The notes under the pieces were generated by a model. It was not told the origin of the DNA, searched no databases, and was given only the letters and a program-made list of their open reading frames with translations. From positions 7,874,001-7,938,000 of the forward strand of contig JAPFFF010000001.1 in assembly GCA_039105265.1 (NCBI GenBank): a DNA stretch of 64,000 bases, in the 5' to 3' direction. The translations under genes were made by a program, and so were the position numbers. Origin of the DNA: Tritrichomonas musculus. Taxonomy: Eukaryota; Parabasalia; Tritrichomonadida; Tritrichomonadidae. Shown here in pieces: positions 39,700-50,564 of this stretch (its first letter is position 1; the number at the start of each line of letters is the position of its first letter).

Positions 39700-42600
39700 A
39701 TTTTTTTAATCGTTAGACGATAATATTTAACTGAAATTTTAATGATCGTGATTTATATATTTTTCAATTATTTATGATCGAAAAAAATATTTTCTAAACG
39801 TGAAAATTTAATTAAAAAAGTTACTTTTAAACGATTAAAAAATTATTAAAAAAATTAGAAAAAAACTATGTTTTTTAAAAGTATTTTTCATTTTCCACGA
39901 TAAGACAAACGGTAAATCTTTATTTTTGAACTTTTTGGATTTTTTACTCTCAATTTTTTTGAATGCTTATTTGTCATAATATCTTTATAATTTTACTATT
40001 TAAGAAGTAAGTATTCGAGGTTTTTATACCAATAAACACCATTTCACAGCATTACAGGCATTATATGTTCAATAAAGAAGAAGAAAAATAAACTTCTATT
40101 TGCAATTTCCAATTTTTATTAAAATCGTTGTCTAAATTTCCCTTATTTCCTGCTTTTAAGAGCATAATGCTGGTATTACCGATCCAATAAAAAAAATTGA
40201 GAGCAAAAGATGAAAAAGAAACCAATATTTAGCTTCAAATTTTGAAGATATATATGATCACAATTCTCACAAAAAGAACACAAATACGTCCAATGCGCTT
40301 TCACTCTTAACTAATAAACCTAATTATTGTATTTTATCACAAAATTGGTGCAAAACGATATATTTTTTTGCTCATTAAACACAAATAATTGCTTTTCTTA
40401 TTCAATGCATATACTCATAGTTTATACTAGATGAAATACTGCATATTTTAATGCATCTAAATTTTCTCACCCAAAGAAATGCTAATTATTATTTCATGAT
40501 TTTTTTTTCTCAACAGAAAAATCTTAATAAATTCTATTTATGTATATTAAAATATTTATAGTTTCTTCTTTTAGTATTTTATTTACTTATTTTCATGCTT
40601 TTTTGCTTTTTTAAAAAAATCCAAATTGAGAGGAAAAAATCTAAAAAGTTCAACTATTTGTGAACAAATATACAAAGAAAAAAATTGAGGGGAAAAAATC
40701 TAAAAAGTTCAAAAAAAAATATTTACCAGACAAACTATAATTGAGAGGTCTGTTTCGTTTAAATTTATGCTGTAATTTAAATAAATTTGCATTATTAAAA
40801 ATACATTTATTGTTCAAATAATGGAAATTATATGTTATCTAAATCTGATTTTCATAAATAGGTATGTGAAATTTAGAAATCGTTTATATAAAAAAAATAA
40901 AAATATCTAGTTTATACTTGAATTTTATTTTAATAAAAATATATAATCATGGTTAATAAACAATATTATAAATGAAAACATTTATTAATTTAATCAATCT
41001 TTAAAAAACTTCAATAATTGATCAGATTTGATTTTATTGTTTCTCGAAATTGAACAGAGGAATATGCTCAATATTTGACCAACAACTTGTTAAACATATA
41101 AATATTACATGGTATAAAGGAATTTCTAAAATCTTGGGCCATTTTTTTTTCAGACACTTCTATATATACTAAATATTCAAGCAAAACATTTTAGTATGTT
41201 ATTATATAAAAATATAATAGTAAAAAAAGTGATTTATGTCATTTTTGTTAAGATAAAAAAAAATGATAAAGATTATTTTTTATAGTTTTAATTCAATTTT
41301 TTAAAAAAATAAAATGTTATTATCTTATTATATTTTTATAAACTATATATAATATCACATGATATAGTTTGTATACAATATTAAATAAATAGATAAAATC
41401 ATAAACTATGAAAAATAATTATACAACTTGCACAGATTCTTTGTAACAATTTTGATATATAAATGTTACAAGAAATTGAATTAAAAATCTATCATTACAA
41501 TTCAATTTATTAACTTTTTCATAACTTTTATTTTGTGAATATCTTTATTTCCCTACGATATTTCTTTTTGGTTTCTTATTAAGAATTATTCAATATATAA
41601 TATTATATTTATATTTATATAAAATAAGTCGAAAAAAATCTTTGTCATAACCGTCTCTCCGATCTCCTTTAGAATGAATGATTATTTTTGTGAGATATAT
41701 TGAAAAAAATTGAATTGCTAAAGGGGAAAAAGGGGAAAATAAACTTAAAACCAAAAGGCAGACCACCATTTTTCCTTTCAAATTTCTCTGACATATTTTT
41801 TTCCTTTCATTTTTTAAAATTTTGAACTTTTTATCTCAAATTAATTTTTTCTGTTTTATTTTGGCTGTGTTTGATAAATTATTTTCTTAATTTTTTTATC
41901 TCAAATCTTTTTTTTTCAAAATAATTATATCCTATAATTTATAAGATAATTAAAGTATTTATATTATTATTTAATTTTATTGATATATTAATAAATATAA
42001 AAATAGATAATATTTAATTTATTTATTATTTTAAATAATATATTTTATAAATTTGTATCTGTAAGAATTTAATTGAATGCTAAAAAATGAATATCTTATA
42101 TATAAAAAGCTTTTTGCATATATTAGCTATAATTAAATATTATATAATTAATTATATTAATTTTAAATCCTAAAACCTATTTTAATAATTGATATATATA
42201 TGTATATATTCGTTTTTTATTTTAAAAAAATTGAATAAATAAGTTATAATTTGAATTTGGAAAATTAAAACTTCTTGTTTGAAAATATCGCTTAACTAAA
42301 TGCATCTGCTGTAGAGTTTGATGATCTAATACAACAACACAGCCAACAATATTTGATTATATGATAAATTTTCTTTCCAAAATACCGCAACTACCGCAAG
42401 ATGATTGAAAAAAAAAAAATATTATAATATATTGCCTAAAATGCAATAAATCTCAAAATACACAAAAGATACATCTCGAAAAACGCATTTTTCCAAAATT
42501 AGGAGAAATAAATATTGGCGAAATTCTCTTTAAATATCACGATTTCTATTTCCAAATTGTTCATTTATTCCATAAAATTATCAATATTTTCTATTTTTAA

Positions 42601-43424
42601 CCATTTTGCACCAAAATATTACATAATTTTTAAAATTTCTCAAAAAATTTTAATTCAATCGGAAAGGCGCAAATATAAATTTTAATTTCTCTGATATTTT
42701 GGAACACTTTTTAGCAAATTCTTACTTGGATTAAATGATGGAAGACATTTCTTTTCATCTTTTTTATTTTTCATTCAATAAAAAAATCTTTTTATTCAAT
42801 TTTTTTATTTTTTTTTGCATTGAAAAATGCAAAATTGAGACGAATCAAAACTCAGACCATTAATTGAATGGAAAAGTGTTCTAAATTGAGAAGACGAAAA
42901 ATAAAATAACCGCTCAAAAGGCCAATATAAGGTTGAAAGTGGTCCGACTTTTGACTCCCAGTTTAATAAAAAAACAAAGAAAAAAAGTATCATTTTTATA
43001 TAAAAACATATATTTTCGCATATGGTTAATGTTGTATCTATCATTAATCCATATTTTGTAAGGAAAAAATCCTCAAAAAAATACCATTTACCTAATCTTT
43101 AGTGAAAAATATCATAGATCTTTGCACCAATTCACTAGAAAACGCATTGTAAAGCCTGTAATGATATCTAAATAGAGTTTCTTTTGTAAACCCTTGCTCA
43201 AATACTATTTTTTTTATCATGAATTTACATAATAGTTGATGATCATCGAATTTTTAGTATTGAGCTGTAAATTGAAAGTTCAGTAATATATGTTTTGGCT
43301 CATATTGGAAACATTTTTTCATTATTGATTGGAATATTGTGAATATAACTCAATAAATAAATAAATAAAATAATTGAAAAGAAGATTGTGTTTTTCACTT
43401 TTATCAGAGTTTATTTGAGAAGTT
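39700..43424. other. Gene-poor AT-rich region with a dispersed motif
   Basis: No gene could be supported in 3.7 kb. A motif like AAATTGAGAGGAAAAAATCT followed by AAAAAGTTCA appears twice 59 bases apart (40623-40652 and 40682-40711). It also appears inverted near 39931-39960 and in fragments near 40190 and 41825. It may mark the ends of an old repeat family. Confidence 0.45.
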
Positions 43425-43451
43425 GTCCCAAGCTTTTTGAATTCGACTTTA
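43425..43451 (-). repeat. Solo Tc1-like terminal repeat
   Basis: This 27-base stretch equals the right end of the 38594-39204 MITE except for one change in GAATCGGAC. The 40 bases before it (tgtttttcacttttat) also match. Downstream, GGTGATATGAA and AAATTGTGAGA match the other side of the MITE, so a second, rearranged copy probably lies at about 43370-43640. Confidence 0.6.
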
Positions 43452-43722
43452 AAAATTGTTCCAATCTTATAAGATCAAAATTCAATAAAAATGGTTCAAA
43501 ATTATTGAAAAAATTCAGAAAAAATGGTTCAATTTTTATTCAAAATTTATCTGGTGATATGAACGATAAAACAAAATTGTGAGAAAAATAGTAATCCACA
43601 TCTTTTTGCTTTCTGAAAAAGATTCAAAATTTCAATATTTGACATCACCGTAAAACACTTTTTCTTATCGTAAATCACTTTTTCGCGGTACTGTAATTCC
43701 ATCTTTTTCTAATCTTTTTTAA

Positions 43723-46494
43723 ATGGCAGCGAACTCATTATATCAGCAAAAGCTCCAAGAAGCTACAGCTGCATACAATAAAATGAAAGAACAATTCGAC
43801 AAAACTCAAAAAGTTGAAAACCAATTAAAATCTTACGAGTTCGCAATTAGTAAATATAAAGAGAGTAAGCCTGCAGGCCAAGAACAAAGTCCTTACAAAG
43901 ATCTCGATAGACAAGTTAATGAATCCAGACAAAAAGTACTCACATTAATTCCAAAAGATGCTTCAGCACCATCTTACTTCTCTGAAGTTGAACCAATTCA
44001 AAAAATGGTTCGTGGTATTAGATTGATTTTGAATAGAAGACAAGTTTTGACAAATTCAATCGAATTTCTAGAAAAAGAAGAACAATCTTTAATATCTGAA
44101 AAAGGAGACCTTCAAGATCAGCTTGATGCTGACCGAAGGCGGGTTAACGAAAAAGAAGAAGCAATAACAAAAGAAATTCAAGAAGCCCGATCCAATTATT
44201 TACAACTTTTTGACGAAATTCAAAATGATCAAAAAACGTATGAAGAAGAGAACAAAAAACTCTCAGAAAAGATCAGCCAAAATCAAATCAAGTCATATGA
44301 ATTAGACTTCTTAACAAATCAAACTCAATTGCAAATAGACACACTTAAAAAGAAAATCAATTCTGAAATAAAAAAACTATCAGAAGATAAAAATTCTTAT
44401 TTATCATCTGACAAAATAGAATTGATTAAGAAAATGATTGCATCAATAGAATCCTTAGAAGGACGAACAAATGATTATAATGATATTATCAAATCCACAA
44501 AATATTTAAATGTGATTAATAATGGAGCCAAAATACTAACCAATGAAGCCAATAAATTAACAAAAGAATATCAGTCTAGAAAAGAAATTGCAAAATCATT
44601 ACTGATTAATGATCTCGCAAATTGTGAAAAAGATAACAAAGACACAAACGAAGATTTAAATGATCAAAAAAAGCAGCTTAATGAAATTGCCGCACAAGCT
44701 AAAGAAAAAGAAAAAACTAAGCAAAAATTAATAGAAGAATATGAAAAACGGGAAAATGACAGAATGGAACTTTTGGTTGCTAAAGAAAGAGCGGATAGCT
44801 CCTCACTATTCGCCAAATCATATAGAGAAGTTTTCGAACAAATTAAATCAGAAGAAGAATACATAAAAGCGCAAAAGAAAGATCATAAGTTATATGAGAA
44901 ACTTCGCGATACCTTCGTGAAAGATTCAAAGCAAATTAAAGATCTTGTTAAAAAAGGCGGTGATGCCCTTAAAGATTCTCAGAGTATTCTCGATAATGAG
45001 AGTAAAAGCAATTCAGAACTTCAGGCCAAATTACAAAAAAAGCACAACAAATTGTCATCAGAAATTAAGCAAAAGCAAAATGAGCTTGAAAAAATTATCA
45101 ACAGAATCCAAATGCGTATTAATCCTGATGGATCGCAAATGAATTCTTTGATGAACAGTGGTGGATCATTCTGTCATGGCTATCAACCTTTAGCCAGCTT
45201 TAACACAGAGCATACAACTTATGATATTGATCCTGATAATGGAGAAATTTCATTGAATCTTGCAACCAAAGATTCTCTTATTGACATTCTATTTTTAAAG
45301 GAAACCAACCAAACAACAACTGGATATTATCCTCAACTTCTTTTGATATGGCACAATAATAGACTTCCAATGAATCAATTTGCTGATATGATTACCGAAA
45401 GACTGCAAAACCAAATTGACGGTAAGCCTGTTGTTCCTGATGTCACTAACGGAGATATATTTGATAATATCTACAAATTATTCAATTATTGGGAATTGTT
45501 TTTCAAACATGATTTCTTCAATCAGGAGACACGAAAAAGTGTTATTAATATGCTTGAGGCGCTGAAAAATTTAACAGATGATGAAAATAACAAAGATAAT
45601 GCAGCATTTTGTATCGAAAATATTACTAATAAATATGAGACTGAAACTGAAGGAGCTGATATTGTATATGATAAGATTGGTACAAGTCCAAAATCAAAAC
45701 TCAGCATTCCTTTGAGACTAGATCCAAAATCAATGGCGTATCATTTCATGTATATTGATTTGAATAATTTCCAAAAAATTGAATCATATGAGTTTGTTAA
45801 AGGCGCATGGGGTAAACCAGGAAAAGAAATTAATGCCAAACATATTAATAATCTTACTGTTCAATTTAACAAAACAGCTAAAATGGTTCTTAATACTATA
45901 TTGACAGCAGCCGATAAGAATGATAAAATGCTCAAAGCTGCTGAAAAGAGAGCAGAAGTTATTGAAGCATGGATTAAGATTATGGATGAAGCTGAAAAAA
46001 TCAGTGATTTCAACCTCATTTTTGAAATTGATGCTGCATTTACGAATCCTGCAATTTCAAAGAAGAAATTACCATACACTTACGAAAAAGTTAATAAAGA
46101 ATTAATGGCAAGACGAGAACAACTTTCCAGCTTAACTGCACCTAACAACAAATTCAAAGCTTATAAAGCAAGATTAGAAAAGGCTGAAGTTAGCAAAACA
46201 TTACTTTATATGGGACCTTGGCAAACTGAAATGACATTTATTGATGATGGTAACAAATCTTCAATTCCATTAAATTCTGGTGAAGATGCGATAAATTGCA
46301 AGAAACAACAAGCTTACTTCAAGCAATTATCTTTCTTACAAAAAGGATGGGGAAGTGGTGTGAAGTTCAATCTTAGTAAAGAACTGTTGGATGATATTAT
46401 TAATTATGAGCTTCCATTTAAAGATGATGCTTCACTCAGACAAGCAGCAGCTGATACGAAAGAATTTGATACCTGGAAAGAGCAGCATCCATGA
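43723..46494 (+). CDS. Coiled-coil RasGEF (CDC25-domain) protein
   Basis: The 923-residue protein has two parts. Residues 1-465 form a long coiled coil. Residues 500-605 resemble the Ras exchanger motif or RasGEF_N (LATKDSLIDILFLKE...YYPQLLLIWHNNRLPMNQFADMI...KLFNYWELFFKHDFF). The CDC25 catalytic domain is at about 660-895. It has DPKSMAYHFMYIDLNNFQKIESYEFVKGAWGK at the front and DFNLIFEIDAAFTNPAISKKKLPYTYEKV in the middle. TLLYMGPWQTEMTFIDDGNKS corresponds to the P-x-L-G-x-x-x-x-D-L-T-F-I-x-E-G-N motif. It should load GTP onto a Ras-like GTPase. The coiled coil suggests dimerisation or a scaffold role. Confidence 0.85.
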   Translation: MAANSLYQQKLQEATAAYNKMKEQFDKTQKVENQLKSYEFAISKYKESKPAGQEQSPYKDLDRQVNESRQKVLTLIPKDASAPSYFSEVEPIQKMVRGIRLILNRRQVLTNSIEFLEKEEQSLISEKGDLQDQLDADRRRVNEKEEAITKEIQEARSNYLQLFDEIQNDQKTYEEENKKLSEKISQNQIKSYELDFLTNQTQLQIDTLKKKINSEIKKLSEDKNSYLSSDKIELIKKMIASIESLEGRTNDYNDIIKSTKYLNVINNGAKILTNEANKLTKEYQSRKEIAKSLLINDLANCEKDNKDTNEDLNDQKKQLNEIAAQAKEKEKTKQKLIEEYEKRENDRMELLVAKERADSSSLFAKSYREVFEQIKSEEEYIKAQKKDHKLYEKLRDTFVKDSKQIKDLVKKGGDALKDSQSILDNESKSNSELQAKLQKKHNKLSSEIKQKQNELEKIINRIQMRINPDGSQMNSLMNSGGSFCHGYQPLASFNTEHTTYDIDPDNGEISLNLATKDSLIDILFLKETNQTTTGYYPQLLLIWHNNRLPMNQFADMITERLQNQIDGKPVVPDVTNGDIFDNIYKLFNYWELFFKHDFFNQETRKSVINMLEALKNLTDDENNKDNAAFCIENITNKYETETEGADIVYDKIGTSPKSKLSIPLRLDPKSMAYHFMYIDLNNFQKIESYEFVKGAWGKPGKEINAKHINNLTVQFNKTAKMVLNTILTAADKNDKMLKAAEKRAEVIEAWIKIMDEAEKISDFNLIFEIDAAFTNPAISKKKLPYTYEKVNKELMARREQLSSLTAPNNKFKAYKARLEKAEVSKTLLYMGPWQTEMTFIDDGNKSSIPLNSGEDAINCKKQQAYFKQLSFLQKGWGSGVKFNLSKELLDDIINYELPFKDDASLRQAAADTKEFDTWKEQHP

Positions 46495-46578
46495 AGTAAT
46501 TAAAAAGAATTAGTTATATTATTTTTATTTATTTTTACTTATTTATTCTTCATAAGATAACTTTTGGCTATCAGCTTA

Positions 46579-47907
46579 TTAAATCTTATCTAAGATATCT
46601 AAAAGCTTGCCTGCAACTTGGGATAATTCAATATTATTGCTATTTTCTTCTTCAACGACAATATCATAAAGATCATTTTCATCAAATAATCGAGTGATTT
46701 CTGCTATTGTTTCTTCATTTCTATAAAGTGTCAATACTTTAATAAAAATGTTCATAATTGAAATGGAAAGTTCTTGATTTGTGCAGTTTTCAAAAATTTC
46801 AGCAAGTTTTGTGAATAATCCCAAAGATATAATATGATTTATTTCAGTGACGGTAGAATATTTAATAATATTGCATAAGCAAAAAGCGCTCTCAATTCTT
46901 TGCTTATAACATCCTTTACAAAATGCATTTTGAATTATTTGCAAAATGTTGAAACTCAAACTAATTTGAACTCCTTCAGGTCCTTTGAAACGAATAAAAT
47001 TAATAACTGACCATATTGCTAAAGCAGATATTTCTTCTCGTTCATCAGCCAATAGTTGAATGATTCTTTCATTTATCTCTGGAGTAGTGTATCTAATAAA
47101 AATAAGTGCAGACCTTATATCATCATATTCATTACTTAAAAGGACCACAAATGCCTCTTCTATCAAACTTTGATTGATAATTATATTCTTATTAATCCAC
47201 CTCGTGCAAAGACCCATAGGCTCAAATATCCAATTTCCAGTGTATTTTTTTAGGTTAACAAGAAGTTCAAAAACTTCAAGTGCAATTTCACAATCTAGTT
47301 CGTAATAGCATAGTTTTTTGAGAAATATTTTGCATCTATTTTTACAGCTTTCATGTATTACAGTTGAAGATATTAGTACTTCAAGTTCTATTGGCTTAAA
47401 AATTTGCAATATCTTGTCACGGCACATCTTTGATGTAGCTTCCATATTAGAAATTGTAAATATTATTGCTGTAAATATGCTGGTTCCCCACTTGCCAAAT
47501 AATTCATGAACAATATCAATGATATTATAATTTAATAAAATTGTTTGAATCTGGTTTTTGCATTCATTAGAAAATGTATTGGAAACAGTAACTAATGCAT
47601 CTTTAACAATTTGAATATTATCGCATTTTAGTAATTCAATGATTATTTTTGCAATTTGTTCTGAATATAAGGTTTGGCAAATTCCATAAGACTTTATATG
47701 TTTGTTTATTGATTTCAAGACTAGAATGCATGCCTCTGGATTGGTATTCCACGTTTGTTGTAACGCTTCACAATAATTTTCAAAGATTTGTTTCTGTTCG
47801 CTTTTTGATATATTATCAGAATCATCAAATCTGCATCTCTCGTTTTCCAAAATGCTAGAAACATATAGCATTTCTAGTTTAAATTCCCGTGGGTTGATCA
47901 AATTCAT
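46579..47907 (-). CDS. Armadillo-repeat protein (importin-alpha-like)
   Basis: The 442-residue all-helical protein has repeating units of about 42 residues, such as EQIAKIIIELLKCDNIQIVKDALVTVSNTFSNEC, then IIDIVHELFGKWGTSIFTAIIFTISNMEATSKM, and RIIQLLADEREEISALAIWSVINFIRFKGPEGVQ. These resemble importin-alpha/armadillo repeats, but the W-x-x-x-N array that grips nuclear localisation signals is not preserved and no importin-beta-binding domain is present. It is best called a divergent ARM protein. A TCACTAT initiator lies 9 bases upstream of the ATG. The gene is convergent with the RasGEF, with 84 bases between stops. Confidence 0.75.
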   Translation of the reverse strand: MNLINPREFKLEMLYVSSILENERCRFDDSDNISKSEQKQIFENYCEALQQTWNTNPEACILVLKSINKHIKSYGICQTLYSEQIAKIIIELLKCDNIQIVKDALVTVSNTFSNECKNQIQTILLNYNIIDIVHELFGKWGTSIFTAIIFTISNMEATSKMCRDKILQIFKPIELEVLISSTVIHESCKNRCKIFLKKLCYYELDCEIALEVFELLVNLKKYTGNWIFEPMGLCTRWINKNIIINQSLIEEAFVVLLSNEYDDIRSALIFIRYTTPEINERIIQLLADEREEISALAIWSVINFIRFKGPEGVQISLSFNILQIIQNAFCKGCYKQRIESAFCLCNIIKYSTVTEINHIISLGLFTKLAEIFENCTNQELSISIMNIFIKVLTLYRNEETIAEITRLFDENDLYDIVVEEENSNNIELSQVAGKLLDILDKI

Positions 47908-47915
47908 GAAAAAAA

Positions 47916-47922
47916 ATAGTGA
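47916..47922 (-). promoter_or_regulatory. Initiator (Inr) of the ARM-repeat gene
   Basis: TCACTAT on the minus strand, followed by a run of T and the ATG at 47907, fits the trichomonad initiator. Confidence 0.5.
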
Positions 47923-48304
47923 TATGCTTATTTTTCTTTTTTAATTTTTTGATGCATTACTCTATAATTTTTTTTCCATACTTTTTATGTGAAGTGAATC
48001 AAAAATGAAGTTCACTGGGAACATCAAATTGAAAGAGATTAATCTAAGATCAATTAATTAAATTCAATTCATTCTATAAAGAATGATTATATGAATCTAT
48101 TTTATTATAAATAAATTTCATGATTTGCAAAAATCAAATTGAAATCTAAAAATTTCATTCATTAATTAAAGATATCTTTGTAAACAGCTGTTGAAAAAAT
48201 TCATTTTGTATTTAATTTTCATATGCTTGTTCCCTAATAACATATTATTTTGTGTCAACCAATTTTCTCTTTTTTTTGAATGAATCAGTTAATAAAAGAT
48301 AAAA
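47923..48304. other. Divergent intergenic promoter region
   Basis: About 380 bases lie between two divergent genes. No repeat or frame was seen. Confidence 0.4.
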
Positions 48305-48643
48305 ATGGCTGTAACGAAAGAGATTATAGATGAAATATTGGAGCATTCACCTAAAGAACAATTATTAGCTGTACCAACTGCATTTGTTTTTTTATTAAAT
48401 CAAGAAAATCTTGTTTATCAAAAGTATGAAATATTAACTTCCGGATATATAGTATTGAATTGTTTATTTAATGAAAAATTGACATCTTTTCTCCCAATAC
48501 TTCATGATTTCCAAATAAAATCAAGCACTTATGTTGAATTTTTGAATATTTTTAAAGATAGGCAAAAATATATAGCGCTCACTTCTTCTGATGGGAGTGT
48601 TATTTTATACCAAATATCAGAAGCAAAATTAGAAGTTTGCTAG
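48305..48643 (+). CDS. Small protein with Sen15-like (tRNA-splicing endonuclease subunit) C-terminus
   Basis: This is a 112-residue protein. Its C-terminal half ends with RQKYIALTSSDGSVILYQISEAKL, which resembles the terminal strand pair of the Sen15 subunit (ALVxxDSTVVYYxxxDG). Sen15 is a structural subunit of the heterotetramer that cuts tRNA introns. The N-terminal half (KEIIDEILEHSPKEQLLAVPTAFVFLLNQENLVYQ) would be the helical part. The similarity is short, so a different alpha/beta protein cannot be excluded. Confidence 0.55.
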   Translation: MAVTKEIIDEILEHSPKEQLLAVPTAFVFLLNQENLVYQKYEILTSGYIVLNCLFNEKLTSFLPILHDFQIKSSTYVEFLNIFKDRQKYIALTSSDGSVILYQISEAKLEVC

Positions 48644-49089
48644 ATCAAAAAGAAGTTTATGTGAAAAAATCTTACTGTAATGACTGAACATTGAAATAAT
48701 ATCCGTAGGACATTCAAAGAAATATTTTTGATGAACGCTTATCTGTATAAAGTTATGTGTATTTTTGCTATCGTTTATTATATTCTAATCTTAACAAATT
48801 CTCCAATATTTGAAATAGAAATTATGTTATCAAAGTTTAGGAACATATTTGATTGTTGTTTGATTGTTGTTAATTTAATTGTTTACATAATTATTAAATC
48901 ATACTTTATGTAAACAATATAAATTAATATAAATTTGTTTAAAAATGAAAAAAAAAAAAAAAAAAAAAGCTTTCAATATAAAATCAAGTTTATAATAAGC
49001 ACTATTTGCTTTGGAATTTTTCCAGCGTTAAAATTTTATTGATATCTATTTCCAAAATTGAAAATAAAATATATGTTTTCATAAATAAT
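48644..49089. other. Intergenic, AT-rich with an A tract
   Basis: Nothing supported. It contains a run of about 20 A near 48950. A 61-codon hydrophobic frame (48728-48913) is judged spurious. Confidence 0.4.
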
Positions 49090-49803
49090 TTATTCGGATT
49101 CATTCTTTTTTGTAAAGTATATGTAATGATAGGTTTCTTTTTCAGTAATTTTTTCTATTTCTTGATTATCAAGAACTGTCCATCCAAATTGACTATTCTT
49201 CAAAAATGATGTTCTTGTGTTAGGGGTTCCATATGAAATTTCGACAAAATATCCACCTGGTTTTAATATCCTTAACACTTCATTGAGAACAGCGTTTACA
49301 GTTCGAACAGATGAACCAGAACTCATTAAAGAATCCAAAGTACCTTTATCAAATACTACATCAAAAGTAGATGATTCAACTTTATCCATTTTTGAGACGT
49401 CACCACATATCCATTGAAGTCTTGGCTCATCTTTATATCGTTCTGTATTTTGTGATATAACAACTTGAGATGCATCGTAGCCAATAACTCGTTCAAAACC
49501 ATCGCTGAGAAGATCATATGGTAATGTCGAATTTCCACAACCTAAATCAAGAGCTACTTTTGGATTTATATTCTCAATAACTGGCATTACTACTGATTTA
49601 AGACGATCCCATGTCTGGTACCAGTCAAATGGATCAGGTTCTCGCTCATATCTAGTGTTCCAATAGTCAATATCGTTATATTTTGGTGCTGGGCGATTCA
49701 AAATGTTTTGAAGCTCTTGATCGATACGGTCATCTTCAGTTTCTGTTTTTGTAGTAGAAGGATTTGATCTGTCACGGATGAGTTGCTGAATACTAAGATT
49801 CAT
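49090..49803 (-). CDS. SAM methyltransferase, EEF1AKMT4/METTL13-type
   Basis: This 237-residue class I methyltransferase begins its fold with YNDIDYWNTRYEREPDPFDWYQTWDRL, the hallmark of the eEF1A lysine methyltransferase EEF1AKMT4 and METTL13 N-terminal domain. Motif I is VALDLGCGNSTLPYDL. The acidic end of strand 2 is VIGYDASQ and the strand 4 motif is FDVVFDKGTLDSL, where the DKGT(L)D signature replaces the NPPY of other families. Motif VI covers LRILKPGGYFVEISY. It probably methylates a lysine of translation elongation factor 1A. The first 40 residues are disordered. Confidence 0.85.
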   Translation of the reverse strand: MNLSIQQLIRDRSNPSTTKTETEDDRIDQELQNILNRPAPKYNDIDYWNTRYEREPDPFDWYQTWDRLKSVVMPVIENINPKVALDLGCGNSTLPYDLLSDGFERVIGYDASQVVISQNTERYKDEPRLQWICGDVSKMDKVESSTFDVVFDKGTLDSLMSSGSSVRTVNAVLNEVLRILKPGGYFVEISYGTPNTRTSFLKNSQFGWTVLDNQEIEKITEKETYHYIYFTKKNESE

Positions 49804-50116
49804 TGATAGTTATAAAAAAAAAAAAAAAAAAATCGGCATGGTGAAAAATCGCCTTTCATTTTAACAATAACATCATAATACCAAAATGAGTGTATCTTAA
49901 TTAGCATAAACTTTTCTCTATTTAAGTTGCTCTAAATAAATTATTTTTAGAATATGATTTTTATTTATTGTCTAACGAAGATAGTATATGGGTTAAAAAA
50001 TTCAGATTAAAATGTTTTATTAAATAGTATTAATAAATGATAGAGTACAAACATTAAGATTCAATAATTATATTTTTGTGCTAGGTCAACATAAAGTATA
50101 CTACTAAATAAAGGAA
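49804..50116. other. Intergenic
   Basis: Starts with a poly-A run (on the plus strand) right upstream of the methyltransferase ATG. Nothing else was recognised. Confidence 0.4.
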
Positions 50117-50500
50117 TTAGCTGTCCTCTTTATGATTTGATTCATTAATTTCATCTAATTTTTTAAGTAATTTTGTGGATTTTATATTTTGCTCTTGAAG
50201 GAGAGAGTGTGCAATTGACTTACTTTGTTTTACTGTACTATCAACATTTGTATCTGAAATTGAGCTTTTTGTAAAAAAATGGTTCAAACCCTGCTGATCT
50301 TCATTTTTATTCAATGAACGAACAATCATTTTAGCTTCTTCAAGTTGATTATTTAAAACTCTGTTTCGAAAAAAATTTCGGGTTGCTCTAGTTTCCGAAT
50401 TATCAAATTCATTAATAATATTAATATTTTCATTCATCCTCTGCATTTCACACCAATGGTGTATCAAAAAATTAAAATCTTTTGATTTTGGATCTAGCAT
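50117..50500 (-). CDS. Small helical protein, possible SNARE-like
   Basis: This 127-residue, Asn/Glu-rich protein ends in a helix, STVKQSKSIAHSLLQEQNIKSTKLLKKLDEINES. Its hydrophobic heptads, with a Gln at the centre (LLQEQ), recall a Qb SNARE such as GOSR2/membrin. There is no transmembrane segment after it, so a functional SNARE would have to be anchored otherwise. The first half (MLDPKSKDFNFLIHHWCEMQRMNENINIINEF) has no known domain. A TCATTTA initiator lies immediately upstream. It is divergent from the next gene with 64 bases between them. Confidence 0.5.
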   Translation of the reverse strand: MLDPKSKDFNFLIHHWCEMQRMNENINIINEFDNSETRATRNFFRNRVLNNQLEEAKMIVRSLNKNEDQQGLNHFFTKSSISDTNVDSTVKQSKSIAHSLLQEQNIKSTKLLKKLDEINESNHKEDS

Positions 50501-50507
50501 TAAATGA
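50501..50507 (-). promoter_or_regulatory. Initiator (Inr) of the small helical protein gene
   Basis: TCATTTA directly precedes ATG at 50500 on the minus strand, so the leader would be about 5 bases. Confidence 0.5.
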
Positions 50508-50564
50508 ATTGTCGTTAAAAATGACCGTTATTTGTTCAGATAAAAATACTTTGTTACTCTAGCA

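Noticed and set aside
48728-48913. 61-codon hydrophobic frame
   Set aside because: Low complexity, no initiator, and starts in an AT-rich spacer.
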